DNA of 64,000 bases, from contig NZ_JAHAMK010000013.1 of assembly GCF_018383585.1 (NCBI RefSeq), positions 1 to 64,000 on the forward strand, read 5' to 3'. Position numbers and translations under genes: made by a program. The DNA comes from Microvirga sp. 3-52. Its GTDB lineage: Bacteria; Pseudomonadota; Alphaproteobacteria; Rhizobiales; Beijerinckiaceae. Positions 7,378-14,509 of this stretch are shown one piece after another. Every line of letters begins with the position of its first letter. Within the stretch, counting starts at the first letter, position 1. The notes beneath the pieces are model-generated. The model saw only the letters and a program-made list of their open reading frames with translations, had not been told where the DNA came from and did no database searches.

Positions 7378-7502
7378 TTAGGTACGGATACTCCTTGCGT
7401 ACCTATTTGGAGGTAGATACACGACATGCTCCCGTAGGGGCAACTATGGGCCGAGGGGTCGCGGATACAGTCAGAAGACTGGCCGCGACCCTGTTTATTC
7501 TT
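7378..7502 (+). ncRNA. candidate small RNA with strong terminator
   Basis: A stem GGTACG/CGTACC (7381-7386 with 7398-7403) is followed by GCTCCCGTAGGGGCAA and an intrinsic terminator. The segment CCGTAGGGGCAA (7432-7443) is the exact complement of the core of sRNA copy A and matches copy B over 11 bases. The start point is a guess. No reading frame fits. Confidence 0.4.
7456..7501 (+). terminator. Rho-independent terminator
   Basis: GGGTCGCGG (7456-7464) pairs with CCGCGACCC (7483-7491). An inner CAGTC/GACTG stem extends the hairpin, and TGTTTATTCTT follows. Confidence 0.7.
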
Positions 7503-7553
7503 AAGCCCCCCATTGTTCTCCTATTCCTCTGAAAGAGAAGATGGAGGAGGGGC

Positions 7554-7799
7554 TCACATTGGGCGAGGGATGCCAGGACGTAGATCGAGTGCCTCCGCAG
7601 TTTCTTTGCGAAGGGCTGTCTGGTTTGCCTTTACGGCTTTCCAGAGCTCGGGGAGGATCTTTTGAACAGCGCTGATCGCCAAAGACTCTGAGTCTGTCCG
7701 AACCAGATAGTAGGTAATATCCGATCCACCGAGCTGGTTAGGGATCTCAACCTTTACAGAGTAGCAGGGTATCCTGTCGTTACTCACTGGCAGCCCCAT
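7554..7799 (-). CDS. hypothetical protein, 81 residues
   Basis: The product begins MGLPVSNDRIPCYSVKVEI and continues through a mixed alpha/beta-like sequence (YYLVRTDSESLAISAVQKILPELWKAV is split here by eye into a strand and a helix) to LDLRPGIPRPM. Amino-acid composition is protein-like, with no signal peptide or membrane helix. The ribosome binding site is weak. I recognise no family. It stands alone between the candidate RNA ending near 7502 and tRNA-Pro. Confidence 0.4.
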   Translation of the reverse strand: MGLPVSNDRIPCYSVKVEIPNQLGGSDITYYLVRTDSESLAISAVQKILPELWKAVKANQTALRKETAEALDLRPGIPRPM

Positions 7800-8024
7800 T
7801 CAAGACCATAGGATCAATATCACCCCGGTCCCAGGTTAGGAAGAGAAGCACGGGGAGGAAGCTACACGACTCATCCGACTCGGCTTTCCTAGCGTGGCTG
7901 AATCAAACTCGACCATAGCTACAGCCACAAGAGGAGGCTCTCTCGAGCGGGGTGGCTCGAGACTGAAGCTGTCTACCAAACTGTCTACCGGATTTGGGCT
8001 CTCTGGCTAAGCCCTTGAGAAGAA

Positions 8025-8101
8025 TGGTCGGAGTGGCAGGATTTGAACCTGCGACCCCCACGTCCCGAACGTGGTGCGCTACCAGACTGCGCTACACTCC
8101 G
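8025..8101 (-). tRNA. tRNA-Pro (anticodon CGG)
   Basis: A full cloverleaf reads on the minus strand. The acceptor CGGAGTG pairs with CACTCCG, and the anticodon stem CCACG/CGTGG encloses loop TTCGGGA (anticodon CGG). The T-arm GGTTCAAAT and an encoded CCA end are present. It is 77 nt. Confidence 0.95.
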
Positions 8102-8127
8102 ACACCGAAAATTCTCGGGAGGCCGGA

Positions 8128-8156
8128 CTTATAGCGGCGAGGGGGGAGCGCCGCAA
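8128..8156 (-). promoter_or_regulatory. promoter of tRNA-Pro
   Basis: On the minus strand TTGCGG and TATAAG are 17 bases apart, about 27 bases upstream of the mature tRNA. Confidence 0.6.
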
Positions 8157-8206
8157 GGGGAGAATTGCGCCTTTCGTGCAGATATATGGGTCCTCGCAAA
8201 ACGGTG

Positions 8207-8235
8207 TTGCCAGCCGCCATCCGGCCGATTATGTA
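8207..8235 (+). promoter_or_regulatory. promoter of tRNA-Gln
   Basis: TTGCCA (8207-8212) and TATGTA (8230-8235) are 17 bases apart, 15 bases upstream of the mature tRNA. Confidence 0.6.
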
Positions 8236-8249
8236 CACGCCACACCGAT

Positions 8250-8324
<75 letters not shown>

Positions 8325-8420
8325 TCCCATGCTAAGTTCCTGAAACCGATAGCTTTTTGCCCGATTTTGGGCGAGGCGCTCCGCACTGCTGCACATCCCT
8401 GTCACACATGGGTGTCACAC

Positions 8421-10352
8421 ATGCCGGTCGGTTCTCATCTTATGCGTCGCGGTGCGGTATATTGCTGGCGGCGCCGGCTCCCGGCTTGCGGCGCGAACGG
8501 ACGGCAGGTCCTGCAGATCAGCCTGCAGTCGACCCACTGGACCGAGGCGCGCCGGATCGGAGCGGAGTTGACCGCGATGAGCGAGCTCGTGTTCGACGAG
8601 ATGCGGCGCGGCCGCCTGAGTCAGGACGAGGCGAAGGCGATCCTCGTAGCCGTTGCCCTCCGCCATGCCGCAAAGCTCGAACTCGTCGCGACAGTGGATC
8701 GGGCGCGTGAGGCACCTGAGCCGATGAGCAGTGAGCGCGCGGACCGGGTCAATGGTGCTGTGTATCGCCTTCTCGCCGAACGGGGGCGGACCGCGGACGG
8801 ACCAATTGATGCTGAGTGGCTCCGCTCCTGCGGGCTCGATCCGAGCGAGGCAGACCAGGTCAAGGCCGTCCTGAAGTTCTATCGCCAGCAGGGCCTTGTG
8901 CCCCCGAAGCCTGTTCGCCTGCAGAGCCTGATCGCGGAGCATGCTCCTGATGTCGGTCCGAGCGCCATCGCCCTCGCTCAGGCCGAGAACGCGTTCTACC
9001 GCGGCATGGCGGCGGCCTTGTTTCATTCCGCCGCAAAATGGGGCGCGGGGTTTCCCGAGGATATTGCGACGGCATTCGGGTCCGATCCGGTAGCGCTGTC
9101 GCCGCTCCCAACGGCCGTTTCCGCTGAAGCCTCGCCGCCTCCCGTTGCGCCTTCAGCCGCCAAAGCCGAGCCTGAGCAGAAAGCCGCCGTGCAGGCCAGC
9201 ATTGCCGATCTGGCTGAGAAGCTTTGCGCGACCAAACTCAAGCTCAGGGAGTGGACCGACAAAACCTGCCGCCAGATGCGCCAGACCGCCGGCCTGTTGG
9301 TGAAGGAGGTTGGGCACGACGACCTCACCCGGCTCAGGCAGGCTGATATGGCTGCATATGTGGATACCCTTCTCGCCCTGCCGAAGAGCTACGGAAAGTC
9401 ATCGCGTGATGTGAGCCGTCCGCTCAAAGAACTGCTCGCGGCGGCGAAGAAGCTGCCCGAGAACCAGCGGGGCCTTGAAGGCCCGAGCATCAACCGACAC
9501 CTGACGCATCTTGGTAACCTTGTCGACTTCGCGGTGGGTCGGGGGCTTCGGCCGGCGGAGGCGCTCAACCTGACCACCCTGCGGGCCCGAAAGAAGGGAC
9601 GGGACCGTGATGACCGGGCGGTGTTCACAGCGGCGGATCTCATGACCGTCTTTGACCTGCCGGTCTGGCGCGGCTGCCGCGGAGAGGGTGCACGGCTCGA
9701 GCCGGGGACGGTTGTAGTTCACGACGGATTGTACTGGGCTCCCCTGATCGCCGCCTACTCGCTGATGCGCCGGGAGGAGATCTGCGGGCTAATGATTGCG
9801 GACATCCACTTCGACGGAGGGATTCCGTACTTCGAGGTGCGTCCCAACAAATACCGCCGCCTCAAGAACGCTCAGTCGAAGCGCAAGCTCCCCATCCATC
9901 CCGAGCTCCTGCGCCTTGGCCTGCGCGATTATGTCGAGGCCATTCGCCAGCTCGGGTACGACCTCCTTTTCCCGGACCTGCTCCCAGCAAGCGGAAATGC
10001 TCCTTTAGGAGACCAGCTCCACGATGGTTGGGCGCCAGCGCTCGCGAGGGCTCTTCCGACCGCAAGCGGGGAGGGTAAGACGTTTCACTCAATCAGGCAT
10101 TTCGGGAACGACGCCCTGATCGATGCCAAGGTGATGCTGGAATGGCGTCAAGATATCATGGGGCACAGCGGGGTCAGCGAGACGGACGAGCGTTATCGGG
10201 ATGAGACACGACTCGCGCGCAAGCTGAGTGCCCTCCGTAAGCTGCCGACTGTAACGGCATCGCTTCAACCAGCCCGCATCTCGTTGAGGGAGACCGTTGT
10301 CGAGAAAATCGGCAGGCGATCCCGACGCCGCCCATCAGGCCGGTCCCGATAG
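8421..10352 (+). CDS. tyrosine-type site-specific integrase
   Basis: This 643-residue recombinase would insert and excise the island at tRNA-Gln. The N-terminus (MPVGSHLMRRGAVYCWRRRLP) is the short DNA-binding start common in alphaproteobacterial island integrases. The SAM-like core-binding domain is around 270-400 and the catalytic domain around 410-620. Catalytic residues are visible: Arg in SLMRREEICGL, His and Arg in FHSIRHFG, His in IMGHSG, and the Tyr nucleophile in DERYRDE. The gene starts 97 bases after tRNA-Gln. ATG 8421 is chosen by homology to the usual start; no strong ribosome binding site is seen. A broken relative is at 33400. Confidence 0.92.
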   Translation: MPVGSHLMRRGAVYCWRRRLPACGANGRQVLQISLQSTHWTEARRIGAELTAMSELVFDEMRRGRLSQDEAKAILVAVALRHAAKLELVATVDRAREAPEPMSSERADRVNGAVYRLLAERGRTADGPIDAEWLRSCGLDPSEADQVKAVLKFYRQQGLVPPKPVRLQSLIAEHAPDVGPSAIALAQAENAFYRGMAAALFHSAAKWGAGFPEDIATAFGSDPVALSPLPTAVSAEASPPPVAPSAAKAEPEQKAAVQASIADLAEKLCATKLKLREWTDKTCRQMRQTAGLLVKEVGHDDLTRLRQADMAAYVDTLLALPKSYGKSSRDVSRPLKELLAAAKKLPENQRGLEGPSINRHLTHLGNLVDFAVGRGLRPAEALNLTTLRARKKGRDRDDRAVFTAADLMTVFDLPVWRGCRGEGARLEPGTVVVHDGLYWAPLIAAYSLMRREEICGLMIADIHFDGGIPYFEVRPNKYRRLKNAQSKRKLPIHPELLRLGLRDYVEAIRQLGYDLLFPDLLPASGNAPLGDQLHDGWAPALARALPTASGEGKTFHSIRHFGNDALIDAKVMLEWRQDIMGHSGVSETDERYRDETRLARKLSALRKLPTVTASLQPARISLRETVVEKIGRRSRRRPSGRSR

Positions 10353-10607
10353 GGATTTGATGCGGGATATATGCACGACGCCGAGGAAGCCAGCACCTAT
10401 ACGGGGCTGGGATTCTACAATGGGCATGCAACGTGAGGAGCCAGCGCTGAAATTCGTTTATTGTTCGCTATAAAAGCAAGACTTTGGAAAAGGCGAAATG
10501 AGCGGGACAGTCCGGCCATTTAGGCGCTTTGCAATCAGACGCGCTGAATGAACCAGGGCACTAATCATGGATTTAGGCCGAACGATGCACCTAGACGCCT
10601 CATGGTT
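10353..10607. other. non-coding stretch after the integrase
   Basis: No convincing reading frame, RNA or repeat is visible between the integrase stop and the island-end repeat that starts at 10608. Confidence 0.5.
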
Positions 10608-10710
10608 TGCGGGGTGTCACACAAAGATACTGCGGACGACCATCCCGTGCAGCTGGAACGCACGCGGTTTCAATGACTTAGCTGGTGGTTACTGCTTAGC
10701 TTAGAATCCT
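10608..10710 (+). repeat. island-end repeat, copy 1 (direct repeat of 33188-33290)
   Basis: These 103 bases align without gaps to 33188-33290, and the last 40 (from CAATGACTTAGC to GAATCCT) are identical. At the second copy the sequence runs straight into the tRNA-Gln 3' end; here only GAATCCT of the attachment core remains before the match degenerates. This suggests an old right end of a smaller element made of att, integrase and this end. Confidence 0.75.
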
Positions 10711-10738
10711 AGCCGCTCAGGCTGAACCGCCAAGCGCG

Positions 10739-11443
10739 TTAGTGCATTTCCTCCGCCTCACCCCAAGCCTCGATCAGCTTCTCCACAGTAAAACCTGGAC
10801 TGCGGGCAGCCCTTAGGATCGGGGCTTCCTTTCGGGTCACGAGATCGATTGCACGGGGAAGTTCACGGGCGAGCTCAGGGTCGATGATGACAGCGCCATG
10901 GCGGTCGGCGTGAACGAGATCATTGGGTTTAACCCTCAAGCCGAAGACCTCCACCGGACACTCAAACTCCTCGATTCGGACAAAGGCATGGCTCGGGCTG
11001 AGCGAGCCAGCCAGAATCTGAAACCCGGGGTCGACGGCGCCGAGGTCGCGCATCGAGCCGTTGGTCAGAACGCCCCGAGCTCCCAGACCTTTATGGATCG
11101 CTACGTTGACCTCACCCCAGAACGCACCAAGCCCGGGACGGGGATCAATATCCTGCAGAACGACGACGGCTGGGCCGGGGTGGGCTGCGACATACCTGTA
11201 GTAGGCGATCCGGCGAGCCCTCACAGCATCAGGTGAGTCTTCGCTTGGCAGCGAGCTAAGGATCAGCGCCGTGCGGGCGTAGCCTACGATGGCAGGCAGA
11301 TTGGGATGGGCAGCGAGAACCGGCCGGATCGTGAAGCCCTCCGCCGTCCGGCGGCCCAGGACGAGCTCGATGGCGTTGCACACCGTCGGCGTATCAACAG
11401 CCGTCAGGGCAGCGAAGACTTCGGAAGACAGCGCCTGTTCCAT
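10739..11443 (-). CDS. RraA-like / HMG aldolase family protein
   Basis: The 234-residue protein belongs to the RraA-like fold. Members include 4-hydroxy-4-methyl-2-oxoglutarate/oxaloacetate aldolases and some sugar-acid dehydratase-like enzymes. The family metal-site segment GVLTNGSMRDLGAV, with its Arg-Asp pair, is present near residue 130. The start is ATG 11443, with AGGA upstream; a TTG two codons earlier is less likely. It is the last gene of the leftward catabolic operon, consistent with splitting or tautomerising a small oxo-acid produced by the upstream enzymes. The exact substrate is unknown. Confidence 0.8.
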   Translation of the reverse strand: MEQALSSEVFAALTAVDTPTVCNAIELVLGRRTAEGFTIRPVLAAHPNLPAIVGYARTALILSSLPSEDSPDAVRARRIAYYRYVAAHPGPAVVVLQDIDPRPGLGAFWGEVNVAIHKGLGARGVLTNGSMRDLGAVDPGFQILAGSLSPSHAFVRIEEFECPVEVFGLRVKPNDLVHADRHGAVIIDPELARELPRAIDLVTRKEAPILRAARSPGFTVEKLIEAWGEAEEMH

Positions 11444-11493
11444 TTCCAAGCTTTCCTACCTCAATGCGTTGTCATCGAAGGGCCTCTACAGCC

Positions 11494-12393
11494 TCAGGCG
11501 ATGTGCTCCCAGACATCGTCCTGCGGCTCGTAGCCGATGAGCTGCCGGGAGGTTTCGATGTCCCACGGCATGTTCCGGTTGGCCGACATGCCGTTGACCA
11601 CGATGCTGGGCTGCGGCCAGGTTTTCCCCTCCGCGAGAAGCGCCCGCTCGATCACGGCCACGAAGTCCGGGTTTGAGAGCCACATGTTGCGAAACCACCG
11701 CAGGTCGCGTTCGGTGTCAGGACCTGTGCTCTCCTCTGCGCCGGGCAGGCCAGATGTGTTGATTGTCTCTGGTCTGTTCTCCCCCGGCTGGCACCAGCCG
11801 ATCCGAACGCAGACGCTGGTCAGGGCACCTCCCGAGCGATGCGCCTCAGCGAGACAGGCTCTCTCGCCCATCAGTTTCGACGCTGCGTAGGCGACGCCCT
11901 GCACCATCTCACGGCCGTTGAACCAGCGCGTTCCCGGACCTGGCGGCAAGGCAGTCGTCAGAGCACCTGCGGTCAGACCATCGGCCAAGGGCGGGTCCTT
12001 GTATTGGCCCATCACATGGTTGGACGAGGCTAACACAACGCGGTGCGTTCCCGCCTGAGCGGCGGCGGCCAACACGTTGAGCGTCATGTCGAAAGACGCA
12101 CAGGCGTCGCTCCAGGGCGCATCGGGATAAGGATTCTGGGCTGCGAAATGAACCACGGCATCAACCCCAGCCAAAGCTTCGCGCCACCCTGTTTCGGATG
12201 GATCTGTGAGATCAGCGGTGACCCATTCCACCCGGTCCGAATGCGCTACCGCGGATCGCCGTGGCATCATGTGGTCGAGCGCGACGATCCGTTCACACCA
12301 GTCCCGCGCCAGGAGATGGCTGATCAGCTTCTGTCCGAGATTGCCTCCCGCGCCTGTAATGAAAACAGAGCTGACAGGTTTCGATTGGCTCAT
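11494..12393 (-). CDS. NAD-dependent epimerase/dehydratase, uronate-dehydrogenase-like
   Basis: This 299-residue extended short-chain dehydrogenase has the Rossmann glycine motif TGAGGNLGQ near the N-terminus and Asp/Ile of the NAD site. The catalytic Tyr-x3-Lys is in YAASKLMGE (near 165). Length and overall pattern resemble uronate dehydrogenases, which oxidise hexuronic acids to aldarolactones. Within this operon it could oxidise an aldehyde or lactol form of the imported acid. The identification as Udh is by similarity of pattern only. The gap of 214 bases to the upstream BKACE gene contains a GGCGGG/CCCGCC hairpin (12500-12517). Confidence 0.8.
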   Translation of the reverse strand: MSQSKPVSSVFITGAGGNLGQKLISHLLARDWCERIVALDHMMPRRSAVAHSDRVEWVTADLTDPSETGWREALAGVDAVVHFAAQNPYPDAPWSDACASFDMTLNVLAAAAQAGTHRVVLASSNHVMGQYKDPPLADGLTAGALTTALPPGPGTRWFNGREMVQGVAYAASKLMGERACLAEAHRSGGALTSVCVRIGWCQPGENRPETINTSGLPGAEESTGPDTERDLRWFRNMWLSNPDFVAVIERALLAEGKTWPQPSIVVNGMSANRNMPWDIETSRQLIGYEPQDDVWEHIA

Positions 12394-12607
12394 GGCGTAG
12401 CTGGCTCTCCGGAGTGATGTCTATTACTCACCGTACTACCTAGCGTCCTCCGCTGATGTCTGTAAGGGACTGCAGCATCTATCATGACCCTGAACCGCAG
12501 GCGGGCTGTAACCCGCCCGGCGAGTCGACGCACGTCGCAGAAAGCAACCACATGCGTTTGGGCCCAAAAGGACGGCGACGGGACCCAAAGCAAAGGAGGA
12601 CCAATCC

Positions 12608-13534
12608 TTAAAAATTGACGCGGTCGCCCCCTTTGAGTGACAGCATATTGCGCGCGTCGTCAGGGGTGGCGACTTCCAGTCCAAGTCCCTCGATGATCTG
12701 GCGCGCGGCTTTCACCTGTTGCGCATTCGATTCGGCAAGCTTGCCCGGACCGATCCAGAGCGAATCCTCCAGCCCAACACGGACATTGCCCCCCATTGCC
12801 GCCGCCTGGGCCGCAATGTGAAGCTGGTTCTTGCCGGCACCGAGCACCGACCATTGGTATTCATCTCCGAACAGCCGGTCGGCCGTGCGCTTCATATGCG
12901 CTACATCCTCGGGGTGCGGACCAATGCCGCCTAGAAGACCAAACACGCTTTGGACAAAGAGAGGCGTCTTGATGAGACCACGGTCTACGAAGTGGGCGAG
13001 AGTGTAGAGATGGCCGATGTCGTAACATTCGATCTCGAAGCGGGTGCCATTCTCGGCACAGGTCGTCAGGATGTACTCGATGTCGGAGAAAGTATTGCGG
13101 AAGATCCTGTCATGTGATCCTTCCAGGTACGGTTTCTCCCAATCGTACTTGAAGTCTTTGAACCGGTTGAGCATCGGGTAAAGCCCAAAATTCATTGAGC
13201 CCATGTTGAGGGAGGCGACCTCGGGCTTGTAATGAGCCGCAGGGCGCACCCGCTCCTCCACCAGCATGGTCGGCGCACCGCCCGTCGTGATGTTGATGAC
13301 ACAATTACTTCGCTGCTTCACCACCTGCAGGAACGGGGCGAAGGCTTCGGGCGACTGATCAGGCTTGCCGTTCTTGGGGTCACGGGCGTGAAGATGCACG
13401 ATCGCGGCCCCAGCTTCTGCGGCGCTGATGGCGGCCTCCGCGATCTCCTCAGGCGTAATCGGAAGATGAGGAGACATGGAGGGCGTATGGATCGCGCCGG
13501 TCACGGCGCATGTTATGATGACTTTGCGGGCCAT
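12608..13534 (-). CDS. beta-keto acid cleavage enzyme (BKACE, DUF849)
   Basis: BKACE enzymes condense a beta-keto acid with acetyl-CoA and split it to acetoacetate and a new acyl-CoA, using zinc in a TIM barrel. This 308-residue copy has the metal-binding His-x-His in VHLHARDP (near 49), the substrate loop NITTGGAP, and the C-terminal VGLEDSLW with its conserved Glu. ATG 13534 has AGAGGAA upstream; the frame extends to 13639. It lies 22 bases downstream of a 3-hydroxyacid dehydrogenase, so the two would act in sequence: oxidation at C3, then cleavage of the 3-oxo acid. Confidence 0.9.
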   Translation of the reverse strand: MARKVIITCAVTGAIHTPSMSPHLPITPEEIAEAAISAAEAGAAIVHLHARDPKNGKPDQSPEAFAPFLQVVKQRSNCVINITTGGAPTMLVEERVRPAAHYKPEVASLNMGSMNFGLYPMLNRFKDFKYDWEKPYLEGSHDRIFRNTFSDIEYILTTCAENGTRFEIECYDIGHLYTLAHFVDRGLIKTPLFVQSVFGLLGGIGPHPEDVAHMKRTADRLFGDEYQWSVLGAGKNQLHIAAQAAAMGGNVRVGLEDSLWIGPGKLAESNAQQVKAARQIIEGLGLEVATPDDARNMLSLKGGDRVNF

Positions 13535-13556
13535 GGGCTTGGTTCCTCTCGGGACA

Positions 13557-14489
13557 TTACTGATCTGGTTCCGATTTCTTGTGGGCCTGCAACGCTGCCA
13601 AGCGTTTGTCCCGCAAAGCAGAGCGCCGTGCGAGTTCACCGGGTCCAGGCGCTTCGCCCCAGGTCTCCAGTATGCGGCTCACATTCTCCTTGTCCCAGAC
13701 ATGAGGCCTTGCGGCATCCTCTGAGAGACGCCGGTAGAAGCTTGTATAGCGGTCACAGTAATCCGCGATGCCACCGGGCGCGTTGAGCTCGATGGTTCCA
13801 AAGGGGCCAAGGAAGGACCAGCGCAAACCGAGACCGTCCTTGACCGTCTTATCAAGATCCTGCGGGCTCACCACGCCCTCGCCGACGAGCCGGAATGCCT
13901 CTGCCAAGAGTGCACCCTGGAGCCGATTCAGGACGAACCCCTCGACCTCGCGGTTTACGACAATAGGCACCTGCTCGACGCTCTCATAGATTGTTCGCGC
14001 CCGAGAAACTGTCTCGGGCGCAGTCCAGGGAGCTCCGCACAGCTCGACGACTGGCACGAGATGAGGTGGGTTGACGGGATGGGCTACGAGGCACCGGGCG
14101 CGGCCCGACAGCCCTTCGGTGAAGTGGGACGCAACAATCGCGGAGGTCGAAGAGGCAAGAATGCAGTCTGGTGGCGCGAGCCGGTCCAGCTCCGTGAAGA
14201 TGAGCCGTTTGGTCTCGGCGATCTCGGGGCCGTTCTCCTGAACGAGGTCGGCTCCGGTCACAGCCTCCGCGAGTGAGGATACGGCGACGACGTGAGCTGA
14301 CGCATTTTCAGGATTAGCTACGAGGCCATGCCTTGCGAGGTCCTCTAATCCCTCGCGGACGAGGCCAGATGCCTTCTCAAGCGTCTCAGGGATCGGGTCG
14401 GTGATGCGCACCTCCCAGCCGGCCCGCGCAAAGACGATTGCCCAAGACCGGCCGATCAGCCCGGCACCAATGATTGCAGCACTCGGCAT
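13557..14489 (-). CDS. 3-hydroxyacyl-CoA dehydrogenase-family enzyme, L-gulonate/carnitine 3-dehydrogenase-like
   Basis: This 310-residue protein has the NAD site IIGAGLIGRSWA at its N-terminus, the catalytic segment LVAHPVNPPHLVPVVEL (His and Asn-Pro) and the C-terminal helical domain LGLRWSFLGPFGTIELNAPGGI. The pattern is closest in my memory to L-gulonate 3-dehydrogenase (lambda-crystallin), with L-carnitine dehydrogenase as the other possibility. Both oxidise a 3-hydroxy acid that is not CoA-bound. GGGAGA precedes ATG 14489. Its product would be a 3-oxo acid suited to the BKACE encoded next. Confidence 0.85.
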   Translation of the reverse strand: MPSAAIIGAGLIGRSWAIVFARAGWEVRITDPIPETLEKASGLVREGLEDLARHGLVANPENASAHVVAVSSLAEAVTGADLVQENGPEIAETKRLIFTELDRLAPPDCILASSTSAIVASHFTEGLSGRARCLVAHPVNPPHLVPVVELCGAPWTAPETVSRARTIYESVEQVPIVVNREVEGFVLNRLQGALLAEAFRLVGEGVVSPQDLDKTVKDGLGLRWSFLGPFGTIELNAPGGIADYCDRYTSFYRRLSEDAARPHVWDKENVSRILETWGEAPGPGELARRSALRDKRLAALQAHKKSEPDQ

Positions 14490-14509
14490 TCTTTGATCTC
14501 CCTCATGGC

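Noticed and set aside
12500-12517. GGCGGG/CCCGCC hairpin as a terminator inside the catabolic operon
   Set aside because: The stem is short, there is no U-tract and the flanking genes run in the same direction, so a terminator cannot be claimed.
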